Part shown: piece by piece, positions 51,265-60,537 of the stretch
Layout of the letters: each line of letters starts with the position of its first letter
How positions within the stretch are numbered: the stretch's first letter is position 1
NCBI RefSeq assembly: GCF_943192915.1
Contig: NZ_CALPCD010000009.1
Location: 1-64,000, forward strand
DNA from: Anaerotardibacter muris
Lineage (GTDB): Bacteria; Actinomycetota; Coriobacteriia; Coriobacteriales; Eggerthellaceae
Reading direction: 5' to 3'
Length of the DNA stretch: 64,000 nucleotides
Notes under the pieces: generated by a model
Told to the model about the DNA's origin: nothing
What the model saw: only the letters and a program-made list of their open reading frames with translations
The model's database searches: none
Translations under genes and position numbers: made by a program

Positions 51265-52200
51265 ATGCAGCCATTGATCAAGATAAATAACCTGATCAAG
51301 TCTTATAAAGGGTTTCAACTTGGGCCAGTTGACCTGGAGGTCGATGCAGGCACTATCGTGGGACTTGTGGGGTCGAACGGGGCGGGCAAGACCACGCTCA
51401 TCAAGTCGCTCTTGGGAATGATAAGCCCAGATAGCGGCACCATGTCGATGCTCGGAAAACCCATCCAGCAGATCGACGACATCGATGCGGATCTGAAGAA
51501 CAAGATCGGTGTTGTCTTGGACACGAGCGCCTTTACCCAGGAATCGCGCGTGCGGGATGTGGCGTTGCTCGGTCGCTGGGTGTTCTCGAACTGGGACACT
51601 CGCTATTTTCAGCAGCTCATGGATAGATTCGGCCTTGCGGCAGATAAGAAGGTAACGGATCTTTCGCGCGGTATGGGCATGAAGCTTTCGTTAGCTTTCG
51701 CTTTGGCGCATCATCCACGATTGCTCATTCTTGATGAAGCTACTGCAGGTCTTGATCCGCTAGCGCGCGATGAAGTGCTCGACATGCTGCGCGACTTCAT
51801 GGCGGAGGGTGAATTACCTGGTGAAGCGGCAGTAGTTTCAGTGGCCCAGGAACCTCGCGCGATCTTGCTCTCTTCGCATATCACGTCCGACCTTGAGAAG
51901 ATCGCCGACAGGATAGTTTGCATCGATGATGGCCGTAAGGTGTTCGAGGCTGACAAGGAGACCATCTGTAATATCGCAGGTGTTGCGCGCTGCAAGAGCG
52001 ATCAGGTAGAGCGGGTGATCGCAGTGCTCACCGACGCGCTCGATGACCCAAGCTCTCTTCGCGTGGTCGAAGGCAAATACTCCACCGACCTGCTGGTTCC
52101 CGATCGTTTCGCCTTCGCGCAGGCGTTTCCCGAAATTCCTGTTGAGCCTGTGTCTCTTGACGACTATCTAGCCCTCACCTTGAAAGGAGAGCAGCTATGA
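51265..52200 (+). CDS. ABC transporter ATP-binding protein, YtrB-like
   Basis: 311 residues. Walker A is GLVGSNGAGKTTLIKSLLG near residue 33, signature LSRGMGMKLSLAFALAHHP near residue 133, Walker B LLILDEATAGLDPLARDEVL near residue 153, and H-loop ILLSSHITSDLEKI. The signature LSRGM, replacing LSGGQ, is common in this ABC-2 subgroup. An insertion of about 15 residues (EGELPGEAAVVSVAQEPRAI) lies between Walker B and the H-loop. Its stop overlaps the permease start in ATGA. In other Gram-positive bacteria such operons respond to cell-wall antibiotics. Confidence 0.92.
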   Translation: MQPLIKINNLIKSYKGFQLGPVDLEVDAGTIVGLVGSNGAGKTTLIKSLLGMISPDSGTMSMLGKPIQQIDDIDADLKNKIGVVLDTSAFTQESRVRDVALLGRWVFSNWDTRYFQQLMDRFGLAADKKVTDLSRGMGMKLSLAFALAHHPRLLILDEATAGLDPLARDEVLDMLRDFMAEGELPGEAAVVSVAQEPRAILLSSHITSDLEKIADRIVCIDDGRKVFEADKETICNIAGVARCKSDQVERVIAVLTDALDDPSSLRVVEGKYSTDLLVPDRFAFAQAFPEIPVEPVSLDDYLALTLKGEQL

Positions 52201-52913
52201 AAGCTATGATCTGTTCGGACTTCATCACCATGAAGAACTCCCTTGGGCAACTGCTCATCTTGAATGTGCTGATCGCAGTGATCATCACCGTGTTCTCGAA
52301 TTCGGTGTTGGCTGGTACGGCGGCGCTTGCGGTGATGATCCCATTCATGTACGTGTTATCGATAGCAGCTTATGACGACATGAACGGCTGGCAGTGCTTT
52401 CGACTTACGCTGCCACTCTCGCGACGTCAGGTGGTGGCCGGCCGTTATGCGTCTACGATCATCGTGTTCGTGGCCTGTGCACTGATCGCGCTCATTTACG
52501 CGTTCGTTTTCATGGGCGTTTGTTCGCTGCTCCCAGATGGTGCAGTGGCTGAAGAGCTGTTATTCGCGAACAATCCTGTTGAGACCATCATTGCTACGGT
52601 TGGCATGACGCTCTTCATTGCGTTGGTGGTCTCTGCCATAACGCTTCCTTTGATGCTGCGCTTCGGTATGACGAAGGCAACGCGCGTGATCCCTGTTGTT
52701 CTGGTCTTGTTGCTTGCGGGCGCGATCTATCTTGCTGGCGAAATGGGCATCGAAGATCAGCTTGCTTGGATGTTGGTGACGAACGGAGGCGAGCTTGTTT
52801 TCTTCACGCCTTCGCTCCAGTTGGCATTGCTCGGAGCAGACGTGGCTGCGCTGGTGCTCTTCGTTCTTAGTTCGCTTATTGCCATGCAGTGGTATGCAGC
52901 GCGTCAATTCTAG
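52197..52913 (+). CDS. ABC-2 type permease
   Basis: 238 residues, six membrane helices; ABC2_membrane_5-like. Typical: MKAMICSDFITMKNSLGQLL at the start, YVLSIAAYDDMNGWQCFRLT near residue 50, and LPLSRRQVVAGRYAS near residue 74. It is coupled to the ATPase by a 4-base overlap. The operon ends here; the next gene is convergent. Cargo is unknown. Confidence 0.9.
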   Translation: MKAMICSDFITMKNSLGQLLILNVLIAVIITVFSNSVLAGTAALAVMIPFMYVLSIAAYDDMNGWQCFRLTLPLSRRQVVAGRYASTIIVFVACALIALIYAFVFMGVCSLLPDGAVAEELLFANNPVETIIATVGMTLFIALVVSAITLPLMLRFGMTKATRVIPVVLVLLLAGAIYLAGEMGIEDQLAWMLVTNGGELVFFTPSLQLALLGADVAALVLFVLSSLIAMQWYAARQF

Positions 52914-52954
52914 CTTGAACTGGTGAAACCGCGTGATCAGCTTCACGGGCAGTA

Positions 52955-53989
52955 TTATTTGCACGTACGCAGATAGTCCTTCATCTCGGGCGTGATGCGG
53001 CGGCTTTCGATAGCTTTTTGGATAGCCTTGCGTCGTGTCCATTCATCAAGGGGTGCAGCTTCGCCTTTGGTTTCAAGATAAGGAAGCGTTGCTGCTTCTT
53101 GATGGGCGAGTGCCTCAGCAAAATACCAGGCGCGCATCATGTTCAGGTAATAGGTGTCGTTTTCCGTTGGTGGTTTCGATGTGCTCTCTGAAAAAGCAGT
53201 TGCGGCAACGTCGGCCAAGAAGCGCGGCTCGAAAAGGTCATCGAGGAAGTGTTGCATTAACACGCCAATGCCGAAGCGCTTCGTATAACAATGATCTGAT
53301 ACAATCCATTTGTAAGCCTTGCTCAGCGCTGCTTCAGGCTGCTGCATGAGTGGTTTTGTGGGTAGTTGGTCGCAGGTGGCCCAGTTGTCCACATAGGGCA
53401 GGAATTTGTCGTAGAGCTTGAGCGCTTTCTTGTGGTCCTTTTCAAGTCCCAGCGCAAAGGCGTGGACCTGGTTCTCTTCGAACGAGTGGTGAGGAAGCGC
53501 CCGAAGGAAGGTCTTCGCATCATCACGCTTGACCAGCTGTTTTGCGATCTTGCGCAAGATAGGAGTTCGCACGCCAGCAATAGAGCGGCTATCGATCGAG
53601 GGTATCAGGCGCGCTTGGAATTCTTGGTATTGAGGATCGATGTTCTCGGCTGCGCTGCGGCATACGAACTCGATCGCGGAATCTATACCAAAGCTAGGAA
53701 GCTCCCGACAAAGTACGTCTTCGAAAGGCTCGTGTTCGGCTTGCTGGAGCAACGCATCTTTTTCTTTACGCGACAATTGCTTGAAACGCGCTTCAGCGCT
53801 CATGGCGCGTTCCTTCGAGAAGAATCGTGCTTGGGCGGCCAAGCTCACGGGCGCGTGGGACTTGGTGTACTTGGCACCAGTGCCTGCTTGGTGGGCGGCA
53901 ACGCGTGCGGCAACATCGGTGGTGTAGCCGGTGTAAAGACTTCCATCTCCGCAGTTCAGCACATAGAGATAATGTTCGAACAGCGCCAC
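52955..53989 (-). CDS. GIY-YIG nuclease domain fused to AlkD-like DNA alkylation repair protein
   Basis: 344 residues from GTG 53989 after AAAGGTGAG. The first 80 residues are a UPF0213-type GIY-YIG domain ([20 protein letters not shown], then [18 protein letters not shown] and FKQLSRKEK). From about residue 115 a HEAT-repeat AlkD-like domain follows: [25 protein letters not shown], and [11 protein letters not shown], where Trp and Asp four residues apart match the catalytic pair of Alk[20 protein letters not shown] comes next. AlkD removes bulky or cationic alkylated bases. The fusion could pair base removal with strand incision. No frameshift or stop is present at the junction. It is convergent with the ABC operon. 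Confidence 0.88.
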   Translation of the reverse strand: MALFEHYLYVLNCGDGSLYTGYTTDVAARVAAHQAGTGAKYTKSHAPVSLAAQARFFSKERAMSAEARFKQLSRKEKDALLQQAEHEPFEDVLCRELPSFGIDSAIEFVCRSAAENIDPQYQEFQARLIPSIDSRSIAGVRTPILRKIAKQLVKRDDAKTFLRALPHHSFEENQVHAFALGLEKDHKKALKLYDKFLPYVDNWATCDQLPTKPLMQQPEAALSKAYKWIVSDHCYTKRFGIGVLMQHFLDDLFEPRFLADVAATAFSESTSKPPTENDTYYLNMMRAWYFAEALAHQEAATLPYLETKGEAAPLDEWTRRKAIQKAIESRRITPEMKDYLRTCK

Positions 53990-54012
53990 TGCTCACCTTT
54001 CTATCTCATCCT

Positions 54013-54153
54013 GGGGACAGGCCCCAAACCGTCCGGGACACTTTGGGGACGGGTTCGTTTTTGTCCCGGACACTTTAGGGACAGGTCAGCGATCCCATTT
54101 GGTAATTCTGGCCTGTCCCCTTTCTGTCCCGGACAGTTTGGGACCTGTCCCCC
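54013..54153. repeat. Dispersed nested palindrome, long copy
   Basis: GGGGACAGGCCCCAAACCGTCC at the left and GGACAGTTTGGGACCTGTCC at the right form the outer arms. The inside holds GGGGACGGGTTCGTTTTTGTCCC and a further GGGACAGGTCAG/CTGGCCTGTCCC pair. It runs up to the stop codon of the EamA gene. Confidence 0.85.
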
Positions 54154-54154
54154 G

Positions 54155-55033
54155 TCAATGGTTCTTTGCAAGGGAGGGGGCTTGCTTCACTATCATACCG
54201 ACGAAAACGAGAGCAGCACCGAACAAGACGAGCGCCGAAGGTTGATCGCCTACGATGATCCATGCAGAAAGAATACCCACGGGCAGTTCGCTCGAAGCCA
54301 TGATCGATACCATGCCAGCAGTAAGACGTGGACTGGCGTAATTGATCAGCGTGGTGGGAAGCAAGATGCCCATGAATGCCAGAAGGATAGTATAAGACCA
54401 GGTAGAGGCATCGAAAAGTGCGGTGGTATAGGCGCTTGGGCTATAGATCGAGGTGATGATGGCGCCACCAACAGCCAGCATCATCGTTCGCACCACGGTT
54501 GGTTGGGTGGTTGCTACTCGTCCCGAGCAATAGAGGAACAGCGCGTAGAAGATGGCCGAAAAGCAGCCAAAACCAACACCTACGGGGTCGAGATTTTCCG
54601 CACCGCCATCAAGGATGCCCGTGGCGAATACGGTTCCGACAAGCACGATGATGATAGCCACCACGGTCGATCGAGCGGGCAGCTTTCGTTGATGGAGGCA
54701 TTCGATCAACACGCTCACCCAGATGTACTGGAAGAGCAGCGTGAGCGCAGCTGGTGCTGGAAGCAGTGCGACGGCCGTGTAGTAGCAAATAGATGTTCCG
54801 CCCGTGAAGAAGCCGAGCAACGCAAGCGAAGCAAGTTGTTTAGGAAAGCGCAACCGAACGCGTTTCACCAGCACTACAACCAAGCAGATTAAGAAGGCGG
54901 TCAAATACTGAAGCGGTAAGAAGGTGTGCGGATAGATCCCCATCGCACCCGCGCTCTTCACGATAGGCACGATGAAGCCATAGCTCGAGCCAGCTATGAA
55001 AACCAAGATCGAGTATTTTAGCGTCTTGTTCAC
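54155..55033 (-). CDS. EamA/DMT family transporter
   Basis: 292 residues from GTG 55033, after AAAGGCGG; the ATG at 55096 would add 21 polar residues without an RBS. Ten membrane helices in two EamA repeats: IAGSSYGFIVPIVKSAG with FFTGGTSICYYTAVALLPAP in the first, and IFYALFLYCSGRVATTQP with LPTTLINYASPRLTAGMVS in the second. Members export or import metabolites and amino acids; the cargo is unknown. Its end touches a dispersed repeat. Confidence 0.88.
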   Translation of the reverse strand: MNKTLKYSILVFIAGSSYGFIVPIVKSAGAMGIYPHTFLPLQYLTAFLICLVVVLVKRVRLRFPKQLASLALLGFFTGGTSICYYTAVALLPAPAALTLLFQYIWVSVLIECLHQRKLPARSTVVAIIIVLVGTVFATGILDGGAENLDPVGVGFGCFSAIFYALFLYCSGRVATTQPTVVRTMMLAVGGAIITSIYSPSAYTTALFDASTWSYTILLAFMGILLPTTLINYASPRLTAGMVSIMASSELPVGILSAWIIVGDQPSALVLFGAALVFVGMIVKQAPSLAKNH

Positions 55034-55223
55034 TGCACCGCCTTTGAGGTCCGTCCATTCAGGATAGCCACTTTTTGTTGTCGGGGTCTGCCCCATTGCG
55101 CCATCGGCATCTAGAATCGGGGATATGCGTGCAAGATCGAACGGGGGGCTGGGTTGCTCGAAACCGCTGTTCCCTATTGCCCATTCCTACCGAATGGATG
55201 CCATCAACCAGCGGCTTTTCAAC

Positions 55224-55229
55224 TATACT
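55224..55229 (+). promoter_or_regulatory. -10 element upstream of hybrid kinase
   Basis: TATACT, 96 bases before the kinase start. No strong -35 is visible. The rest of the 291-base gap to the EamA gene holds nothing recognisable. Confidence 0.4.
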
Positions 55230-55324
55230 AAAGAGCACATCTAGGAGAATGAGCTGCTGCTTGTTGCCGGCCTTTGTTGCAGGTTGCAGGTAGGTTGCAA
55301 GCAGGATCGAACTGGGAGCATCGA

Positions 55325-58261
55325 GTGAAGATCACGCGTTCGCGCATCGTCGTCATTTCTGTGTGGGTAGCTGCTGTGGTGGCTATCGTTGCGATGCTCT
55401 GGGTCTACACTTCATCAGTCAGCGACAAGCTCTACGATGAAGCCAAAAGGAACTTCTCGGAAGTCTACGAGCAGGTCGATGGCAATTTCCTTACGTTCAT
55501 GGATGACACTTGGAAGAACCTGGATGACTGGGGCCCCTACATCCGCGATCTGGACGACGCAGCGGCACTTGATTATATTCATGACCGTCAGAACGTGTGG
55601 GGCTTTTCGGATTTCCTCTTCTTGAATCAAAATGGCCAGGTCATCAATGCAAGCGGGGAGCCGATCTCTCTTGACCTAGGTGAAGAGCACATCGTGTTGT
55701 TCGCCGACCACGACAACATCATGACTGAAGAAGGCCTGCAGGGCACTTCTCCCGAAACCGTGTTCGCCAGCTGGACCGAACCAGGAACCTATCGCGGTTT
55801 CAGCTATCAGGCTGTGGCGGTCACTTATAACAACGAAGATCTTTCCAACACCATTCGCACACAGGCATTCTCTGGAGAATCTTTGGGCCTGGTGGTCTAC
55901 CCTGACGGCACCATCGCCTTCTCTACTCAGCAGGGTGGCAACGTATTCTCCAACTATCTTACTTATTTGGGCGCTGGTTCAGACCTTTCTGACCAGCAGC
56001 TTTCCGACTTGCAAAGTGCATGGGAAGCGGGCGATAAGGGCGTGGTCGTTTGCACGCTGAACGATACGGAATACTACGTTTCTTACCAGCCGCTGGGCTA
56101 TAGCGACTACCTGCTCTTAGGCGTGGTTCCTACCAGCGCGGTGAGCGGATCGCTCTTGAACGTGCAGAAGATGACCATCGATGTGGTGGTGAAGATCTTC
56201 TTGGTGCTGGGTATAGCAGCAGCGGTGCAGATCTATCTGTGGCAGCGTCGCCGAACGCGCCAGAACAAAGCCGAGATCGAATATCGCGACGTGCTCTTCG
56301 AGTTGCTCTCTGCGAATTTGGACGACATCTTCATCGTCATCGATGCATCTGAACTGAAGGTGAGCTATATCACGCCGAACGTGAAACGCTTGCTAGGGGT
56401 AACACCTGATGCGGTGAAGGAAGATCTTGAGGCTTTGCGCAAGGGCTTGGCTGATCAGGAAGCGGCAGTGAACCTTGACCTGTTGCGATCCATCGCCTTG
56501 GGCGATCGCCATGAATTGCTGCAAGAATGGATCAATCAAGAGGATGGCACTCATCGGTGGTTCCGTGAAGCCATCTATCACATGGATATTCAGGGCGAAG
56601 AGAAGTACATCTTCATCTTGTCCGATCGCACCGAAGATCGCATCATGGCCCAGAATCTTGAGGAAGCGCTGGCTACGGCGAAGAGCGCGAATCAGGCGAA
56701 GAGCCAGTTCCTATCGAACATGAGCCACGACATCCGCACGCCGATGAATGCCATCATGGGCTTCACGTCGTTGCTGGAGGAACATGCCGACGATTCTGAT
56801 CGTGTGCGCGAATACATCCGCAAGATCTCAACATCAAGCCGCCATCTGCTCAGTCTTATCAATGATGTGCTGGACATGTCGAAGATCGAAAGCGGCAAGA
56901 CCGAACTGAATATCGAGGAATTCAGCTTCCCCGATATGCTCGAAGAGATCAGCGCCATCATGGCACCTCAAGCCGATGCTAAGGACCAGACGTTCGAGAT
57001 CCGCGTAGAAGGCCATCCAGCGGAATTCCTGATGGGCGACAAGCTCCGCATCAACCAGATCCTTATCAACCTGCTTTCGAATGCCGTGAAATATACGCAG
57101 GTCGGAGGCACGATCGAATTCATCATCGAGGTGCTGCCCAGTAAGAATCCTACGCACAACAACATTCGCTTCATCGTTAAAGATAACGGTATGGGCATGA
57201 GCGAGGAGTACCTGAAGGTCATCTTCGATCCCTTCACGCGCGAGACGAATTCGGTCACGAATGCCATCCAGGGCACGGGCCTTGGCATGGCCATTACAAA
57301 GAACCTCATCGATCTGATGGGTGGCATCATCAAAGTGGAGAGCGAACTAGGCAAAGGCTCTACGTTCTCGGTCGATTTCTCGCTGCCCATCTCAGAATTC
57401 GCGGACCGCAATCATTATTGGCAGAGCCATCCAGACATGCGGGTATTCATTATCGATGACGAAGCGTACGTGTGCGAAGACACTAAGCGCATCCTAGGTG
57501 CGGAAGGCGTAAGGGTGGATTGGTCCACCAGCAGCACCGAGGGAATCGAGCAGATCCGTGCCGCGCATGAAGCGGGCGAAGATTACGATGTGGTGTTGGT
57601 CGACTGGAAGATGCCTTCACCTAATGGCGTGGAGACCACGCGCTTGCTGCGCGAATTCGCGAATCCCGACCTGCTCATCTTGGTGATGACCGCCTTCGAT
57701 TGGAGCGACATCGAAAAGGACGCGCTCGATGCGGGCGTGAATGGATTCTTGCCCAAGCCCTTCTTCGCTACTTCGTTGAGTCAGAAGCTCACCATGCTCT
57801 CAGCTGATGCTGCCGAAGAAGGGGAAGCTGAAGCCAACGCGGATGCGCTTTCTGGTTTGAATATCTTGGCAGCCGAAGACAACGATCTGTCGGCGGAGAT
57901 GCTGATCGAACGTTTGGATATGGAGGGAGCCACGGTCACACGTGCGCGCAATGGCCAAGAAGCCGTGGAGCTATTCGAAGCCTCTATTCCTGGCGAATAC
58001 GATCTTATCTTGATGGATGTGCAGATGCCCATCATGGGCGGTTATGAAGCCACACGTACCATTCGTGCAGGTGCGCATCCTGAAGCTCAGACCATCCCGA
58101 TCTTCGCTATGACCGCGAATGTGTTCGCTGAAGACGTGCGTGATGCGCTCGAGGCGGGGATGAACGTTCACCTTCCGAAACCCATCGATCTAGATGAATT
58201 GCGTCGCGTTACCGAGCGCGAGTTGAATCGAAAGGAAGACCCAGATGAAGAAACTGATTAG
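55325..58261 (+). CDS. Hybrid sensor histidine kinase with two receiver domains
   Basis: 978 residues from GTG 55325 after GGGAG. Order: membrane helix (about 7-28), extracellular sensor of about 260 residues (Cache-like, with LGLVVYPDGTIAFSTQ), second helix (about 293-313), PAS-like domain (about 335-455), HisKA with His468 in SNMSHDIRTPMNAIMG, HATPase (NQILINLLSNAVKYTQVGG, VKDNGMGMSEE, GTGLGMAITKNLI), receiver 1 (Asp760 in VVLVDWKMP) and receiver 2 (Asp898 in LILMDVQMPIMGG, KPIDLDEL). No DNA-binding output is present, so the signal must pass to another protein. The 3' end overlaps a solute-binding lipoprotein gene by 17 bases. Confidence 0.93.
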   Translation: MKITRSRIVVISVWVAAVVAIVAMLWVYTSSVSDKLYDEAKRNFSEVYEQVDGNFLTFMDDTWKNLDDWGPYIRDLDDAAALDYIHDRQNVWGFSDFLFLNQNGQVINASGEPISLDLGEEHIVLFADHDNIMTEEGLQGTSPETVFASWTEPGTYRGFSYQAVAVTYNNEDLSNTIRTQAFSGESLGLVVYPDGTIAFSTQQGGNVFSNYLTYLGAGSDLSDQQLSDLQSAWEAGDKGVVVCTLNDTEYYVSYQPLGYSDYLLLGVVPTSAVSGSLLNVQKMTIDVVVKIFLVLGIAAAVQIYLWQRRRTRQNKAEIEYRDVLFELLSANLDDIFIVIDASELKVSYITPNVKRLLGVTPDAVKEDLEALRKGLADQEAAVNLDLLRSIALGDRHELLQEWINQEDGTHRWFREAIYHMDIQGEEKYIFILSDRTEDRIMAQNLEEALATAKSANQAKSQFLSNMSHDIRTPMNAIMGFTSLLEEHADDSDRVREYIRKISTSSRHLLSLINDVLDMSKIESGKTELNIEEFSFPDMLEEISAIMAPQADAKDQTFEIRVEGHPAEFLMGDKLRINQILINLLSNAVKYTQVGGTIEFIIEVLPSKNPTHNNIRFIVKDNGMGMSEEYLKVIFDPFTRETNSVTNAIQGTGLGMAITKNLIDLMGGIIKVESELGKGSTFSVDFSLPISEFADRNHYWQSHPDMRVFIIDDEAYVCEDTKRILGAEGVRVDWSTSSTEGIEQIRAAHEAGEDYDVVLVDWKMPSPNGVETTRLLREFANPDLLILVMTAFDWSDIEKDALDAGVNGFLPKPFFATSLSQKLTMLSADAAEEGEAEANADALSGLNILAAEDNDLSAEMLIERLDMEGATVTRARNGQEAVELFEASIPGEYDLILMDVQMPIMGGYEATRTIRAGAHPEAQTIPIFAMTANVFAEDVRDALEAGMNVHLPKPIDLDELRRVTERELNRKEDPDEETD

Positions 58262-59495
58262 CCTGGTGATGGCTGCAGCCATGCTCACCTTCGCTTTCGT
58301 GTTGGCAGGCTGCCAGAGCGGCTCTTCGGAACAAAGCGATGATCTGAGCGTTTGGGTGAAAGAGACCGACTATCGTGACTACATCGAAGATGTGTTCGAG
58401 CTCTATGAATCTGAAACAGGCAACAAGCTGAACGTGAAGACCATCCCCGACGATTCCTTCACGGCCGAGGTCACCAAGGCATTCAAAGAAGGCAATGGCC
58501 CTGATGTGCTGCTGCATTATAACGATTCTAATCTTGCAGCGATCGGTGCAGACAAGTTCCTAACGCTCAATGACCAGGCTTGGGCTGACTCCATTACAGC
58601 GGGCGCACGCGCTTATTGCGACGATGGCAACGGCAATCTAGTTGGTCTGCCGTTTTGGGAAAGTTCGGTCTCGGGCTGCTATTACAACAAGACCATCCTT
58701 TCGAGCTTGGGTTTGAAGCCAGCATCCACGCAGGCGGAATTCGACATGTTGTGCCAGGCGCTGAAGAACATTGGTTATAATCCGCTATTCTGGGGTGAGG
58801 ATTGCGGTTGGATGTACCAGTTCGGTCTCGACCCGATCTTCGCCGATGACCCCAGTTTGTTGCAGCGCTTGAATGACGGCCAGATCGATTATGCGGACAT
58901 TCCGCAGGTCCATGATATGGTCCAGTGGATCGACAGCGCTTATAAGAACGGCTGGCTGGGTGACGTGAAGAATAAAGGGTATGACAACGTGAGCGCGCCT
59001 TTGGCGTCAGGCGATGCCGTGATGGTGGATATTTGGGATACCTGGTTCGAAACCGATTTCCAGGCGGGCACCTATGGTCCAGACGACTTCGCGGTGATGC
59101 CAGTGTTCATGGGAACGAGCCCTGAAGGCAGCTATGAAGGTGGCAACTTGAACATGATGTTGGTGAACAAGGATGCCAAGCACTTGGATGAAGCCATCGA
59201 GTTCCTGGAATTCTGTGCTCAGCCTGAGGTATATAACGAAGTATTCGAAGGCGTGCCTTCGGTGAAGGTATTCAACGACCAAGATACGATCGTTACGTCT
59301 GACATGGTGGTAGCTGCATCGAGCTCCATCGCGAAGCTCGAACGTGCATCAACGGCGAACCCGAAGATCAGCGGATACAGCCAAGAAGACATGATCACGG
59401 CATTCACGGCTCTCTTCAACGGTGAAGTTGATGTTGATGGATGTATCGCTATGATGGATGAGTTGCGTCATTCGGCTATGGACCAGGCACAATAG
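58245..59495 (+). CDS. Extracellular solute-binding lipoprotein (ABC family 1 type)
   Basis: 416 residues from ATG 58245; its RBS AAAGGAAG lies inside the kinase gene. A lipoprotein signal with lipobox LAGC (Cys near residue 23) is followed by a type I carbohydrate-like binding protein: LSVWVKETDYRDYIEDVFELY, GNGPDVLLHYNDSNLAAI, LVGLPFWESSVSGCYYNKTI, MVDIWDTWFETDFQAGTYGP. No ABC permease or ATPase gene is near. The overlap with the kinase suggests it presents a ligand to the kinase sensor domain rather than to a transporter. The ligand may be a sugar or a similar solute. Confidence 0.9.
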   Translation: MKKLISLVMAAAMLTFAFVLAGCQSGSSEQSDDLSVWVKETDYRDYIEDVFELYESETGNKLNVKTIPDDSFTAEVTKAFKEGNGPDVLLHYNDSNLAAIGADKFLTLNDQAWADSITAGARAYCDDGNGNLVGLPFWESSVSGCYYNKTILSSLGLKPASTQAEFDMLCQALKNIGYNPLFWGEDCGWMYQFGLDPIFADDPSLLQRLNDGQIDYADIPQVHDMVQWIDSAYKNGWLGDVKNKGYDNVSAPLASGDAVMVDIWDTWFETDFQAGTYGPDDFAVMPVFMGTSPEGSYEGGNLNMMLVNKDAKHLDEAIEFLEFCAQPEVYNEVFEGVPSVKVFNDQDTIVTSDMVVAASSSIAKLERASTANPKISGYSQEDMITAFTALFNGEVDVDGCIAMMDELRHSAMDQAQ

Positions 59496-59507
59496 CTTTG
59501 AGGACCT

Positions 59508-60509
59508 ATGGACAAGACGAAGAATCTCTTACAGAAAGTCCTCGCGGGTGGTCCGATAACGGATCAGCATCTGGCTGAAGCAGAGGCCTCCACCTATGTG
59601 ACTCTTGAAGGCAGTGGTAAGACGTACAGCGCCTACTTTTGGAACATCGTGATCTCATCGATCATCGCAACGGCGGGTATCGCGATGAATTCGGGCGCAG
59701 TGTTGGTTGGCGCGATGCTCATCTCGCCCGTGATGACGCCCATCGTTGGTTCAGCGTTGGCGGCCATAACGGGTAACCGGCGTGCAACCATCCGCACGTT
59801 GCTGATGACGGCGGCTGGCGTGCTACTGGGTCTTTTGATCGCCATCCCCGTGGCCGCATTCTTCCCCGTGCCGATCGACCTTACAACGAACGTACAAGTT
59901 ACCACGCGAACAGCTCCTGGTTTGCTCGATCTGCTCGTGGCGGTGGCATCGGGCTTCATCGCGGCGCTAGCCTTCGTACGTGACGACATCCCCGAGGCTA
60001 TCCCGGGCGTTGCAATTGCGGTGTCGCTCATGCCGCCTTTGTGCGTTACAGGTGTGGCGATCGCAGACGGTGATCTTATGGGTGCTGCGGGAGCGTTCCT
60101 GCTGTTCCTTACGAACTATTTTGGCATCCAAGTGATGTGCCTGGTGGTGTTCTGGGCGGTGGGGCTCTCTAAGAAGAGCCGCACCAAGAAGAGCGCGCGC
60201 GAACGCATGGGCTGGTATGTCTCGGTGTTGGTCGGCGTGATCGTCATCGCTATTCCTTTGGCAATGACCAGCGTCGATATGGCGAAGGCTAACGATCATG
60301 AGCGCAAGACGCACGAGATCGCTCAAGAATGGTTGGCGGGCAGCGACTATGCGTTGAAAGATGTGAAGCTGAAGAACAATGAGCTTACCGTCACCATCGC
60401 AGGAGACGGGAAAGAACCTGACTTAGCAGCTTTCAAAGAAGATCTTGCCAAGCAAAATGTTGAATTCAACGATATCGGCGTGATCATCCTTGAAGAGAAG
60501 CATTTGTAG
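59508..60509 (+). CDS. DUF389 domain membrane protein
   Basis: 333 residues from ATG 59508, 12 bases after the solute-binding protein stop, with TTGAGGA as RBS. The DUF389 core has about seven membrane helices: VISSIIATAGIAMNSGAVLV near residue 48, GAMLISPVMTPIVGSALAA near residue 68, IPEAIPGVAIAVSLMPPLCV near residue 160. A C-terminal soluble domain of about 70 residues follows (LKDVKLKNNELTVTIAGDG). The family's function is not established. It is probably the last gene of the kinase operon. Confidence 0.88.
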   Translation: MDKTKNLLQKVLAGGPITDQHLAEAEASTYVTLEGSGKTYSAYFWNIVISSIIATAGIAMNSGAVLVGAMLISPVMTPIVGSALAAITGNRRATIRTLLMTAAGVLLGLLIAIPVAAFFPVPIDLTTNVQVTTRTAPGLLDLLVAVASGFIAALAFVRDDIPEAIPGVAIAVSLMPPLCVTGVAIADGDLMGAAGAFLLFLTNYFGIQVMCLVVFWAVGLSKKSRTKKSARERMGWYVSVLVGVIVIAIPLAMTSVDMAKANDHERKTHEIAQEWLAGSDYALKDVKLKNNELTVTIAGDGKEPDLAAFKEDLAKQNVEFNDIGVIILEEKHL

Positions 60510-60537
60510 CCGTTCCACATTTTGAGGAGACTTGCGG

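Noticed and set aside
53366..54892. 508-codon open frame on the plus strand across the AlkD fusion and EamA genes
   Set aside because: It is the mirror of two well-supported minus-strand genes and runs through a dispersed palindromic repeat.
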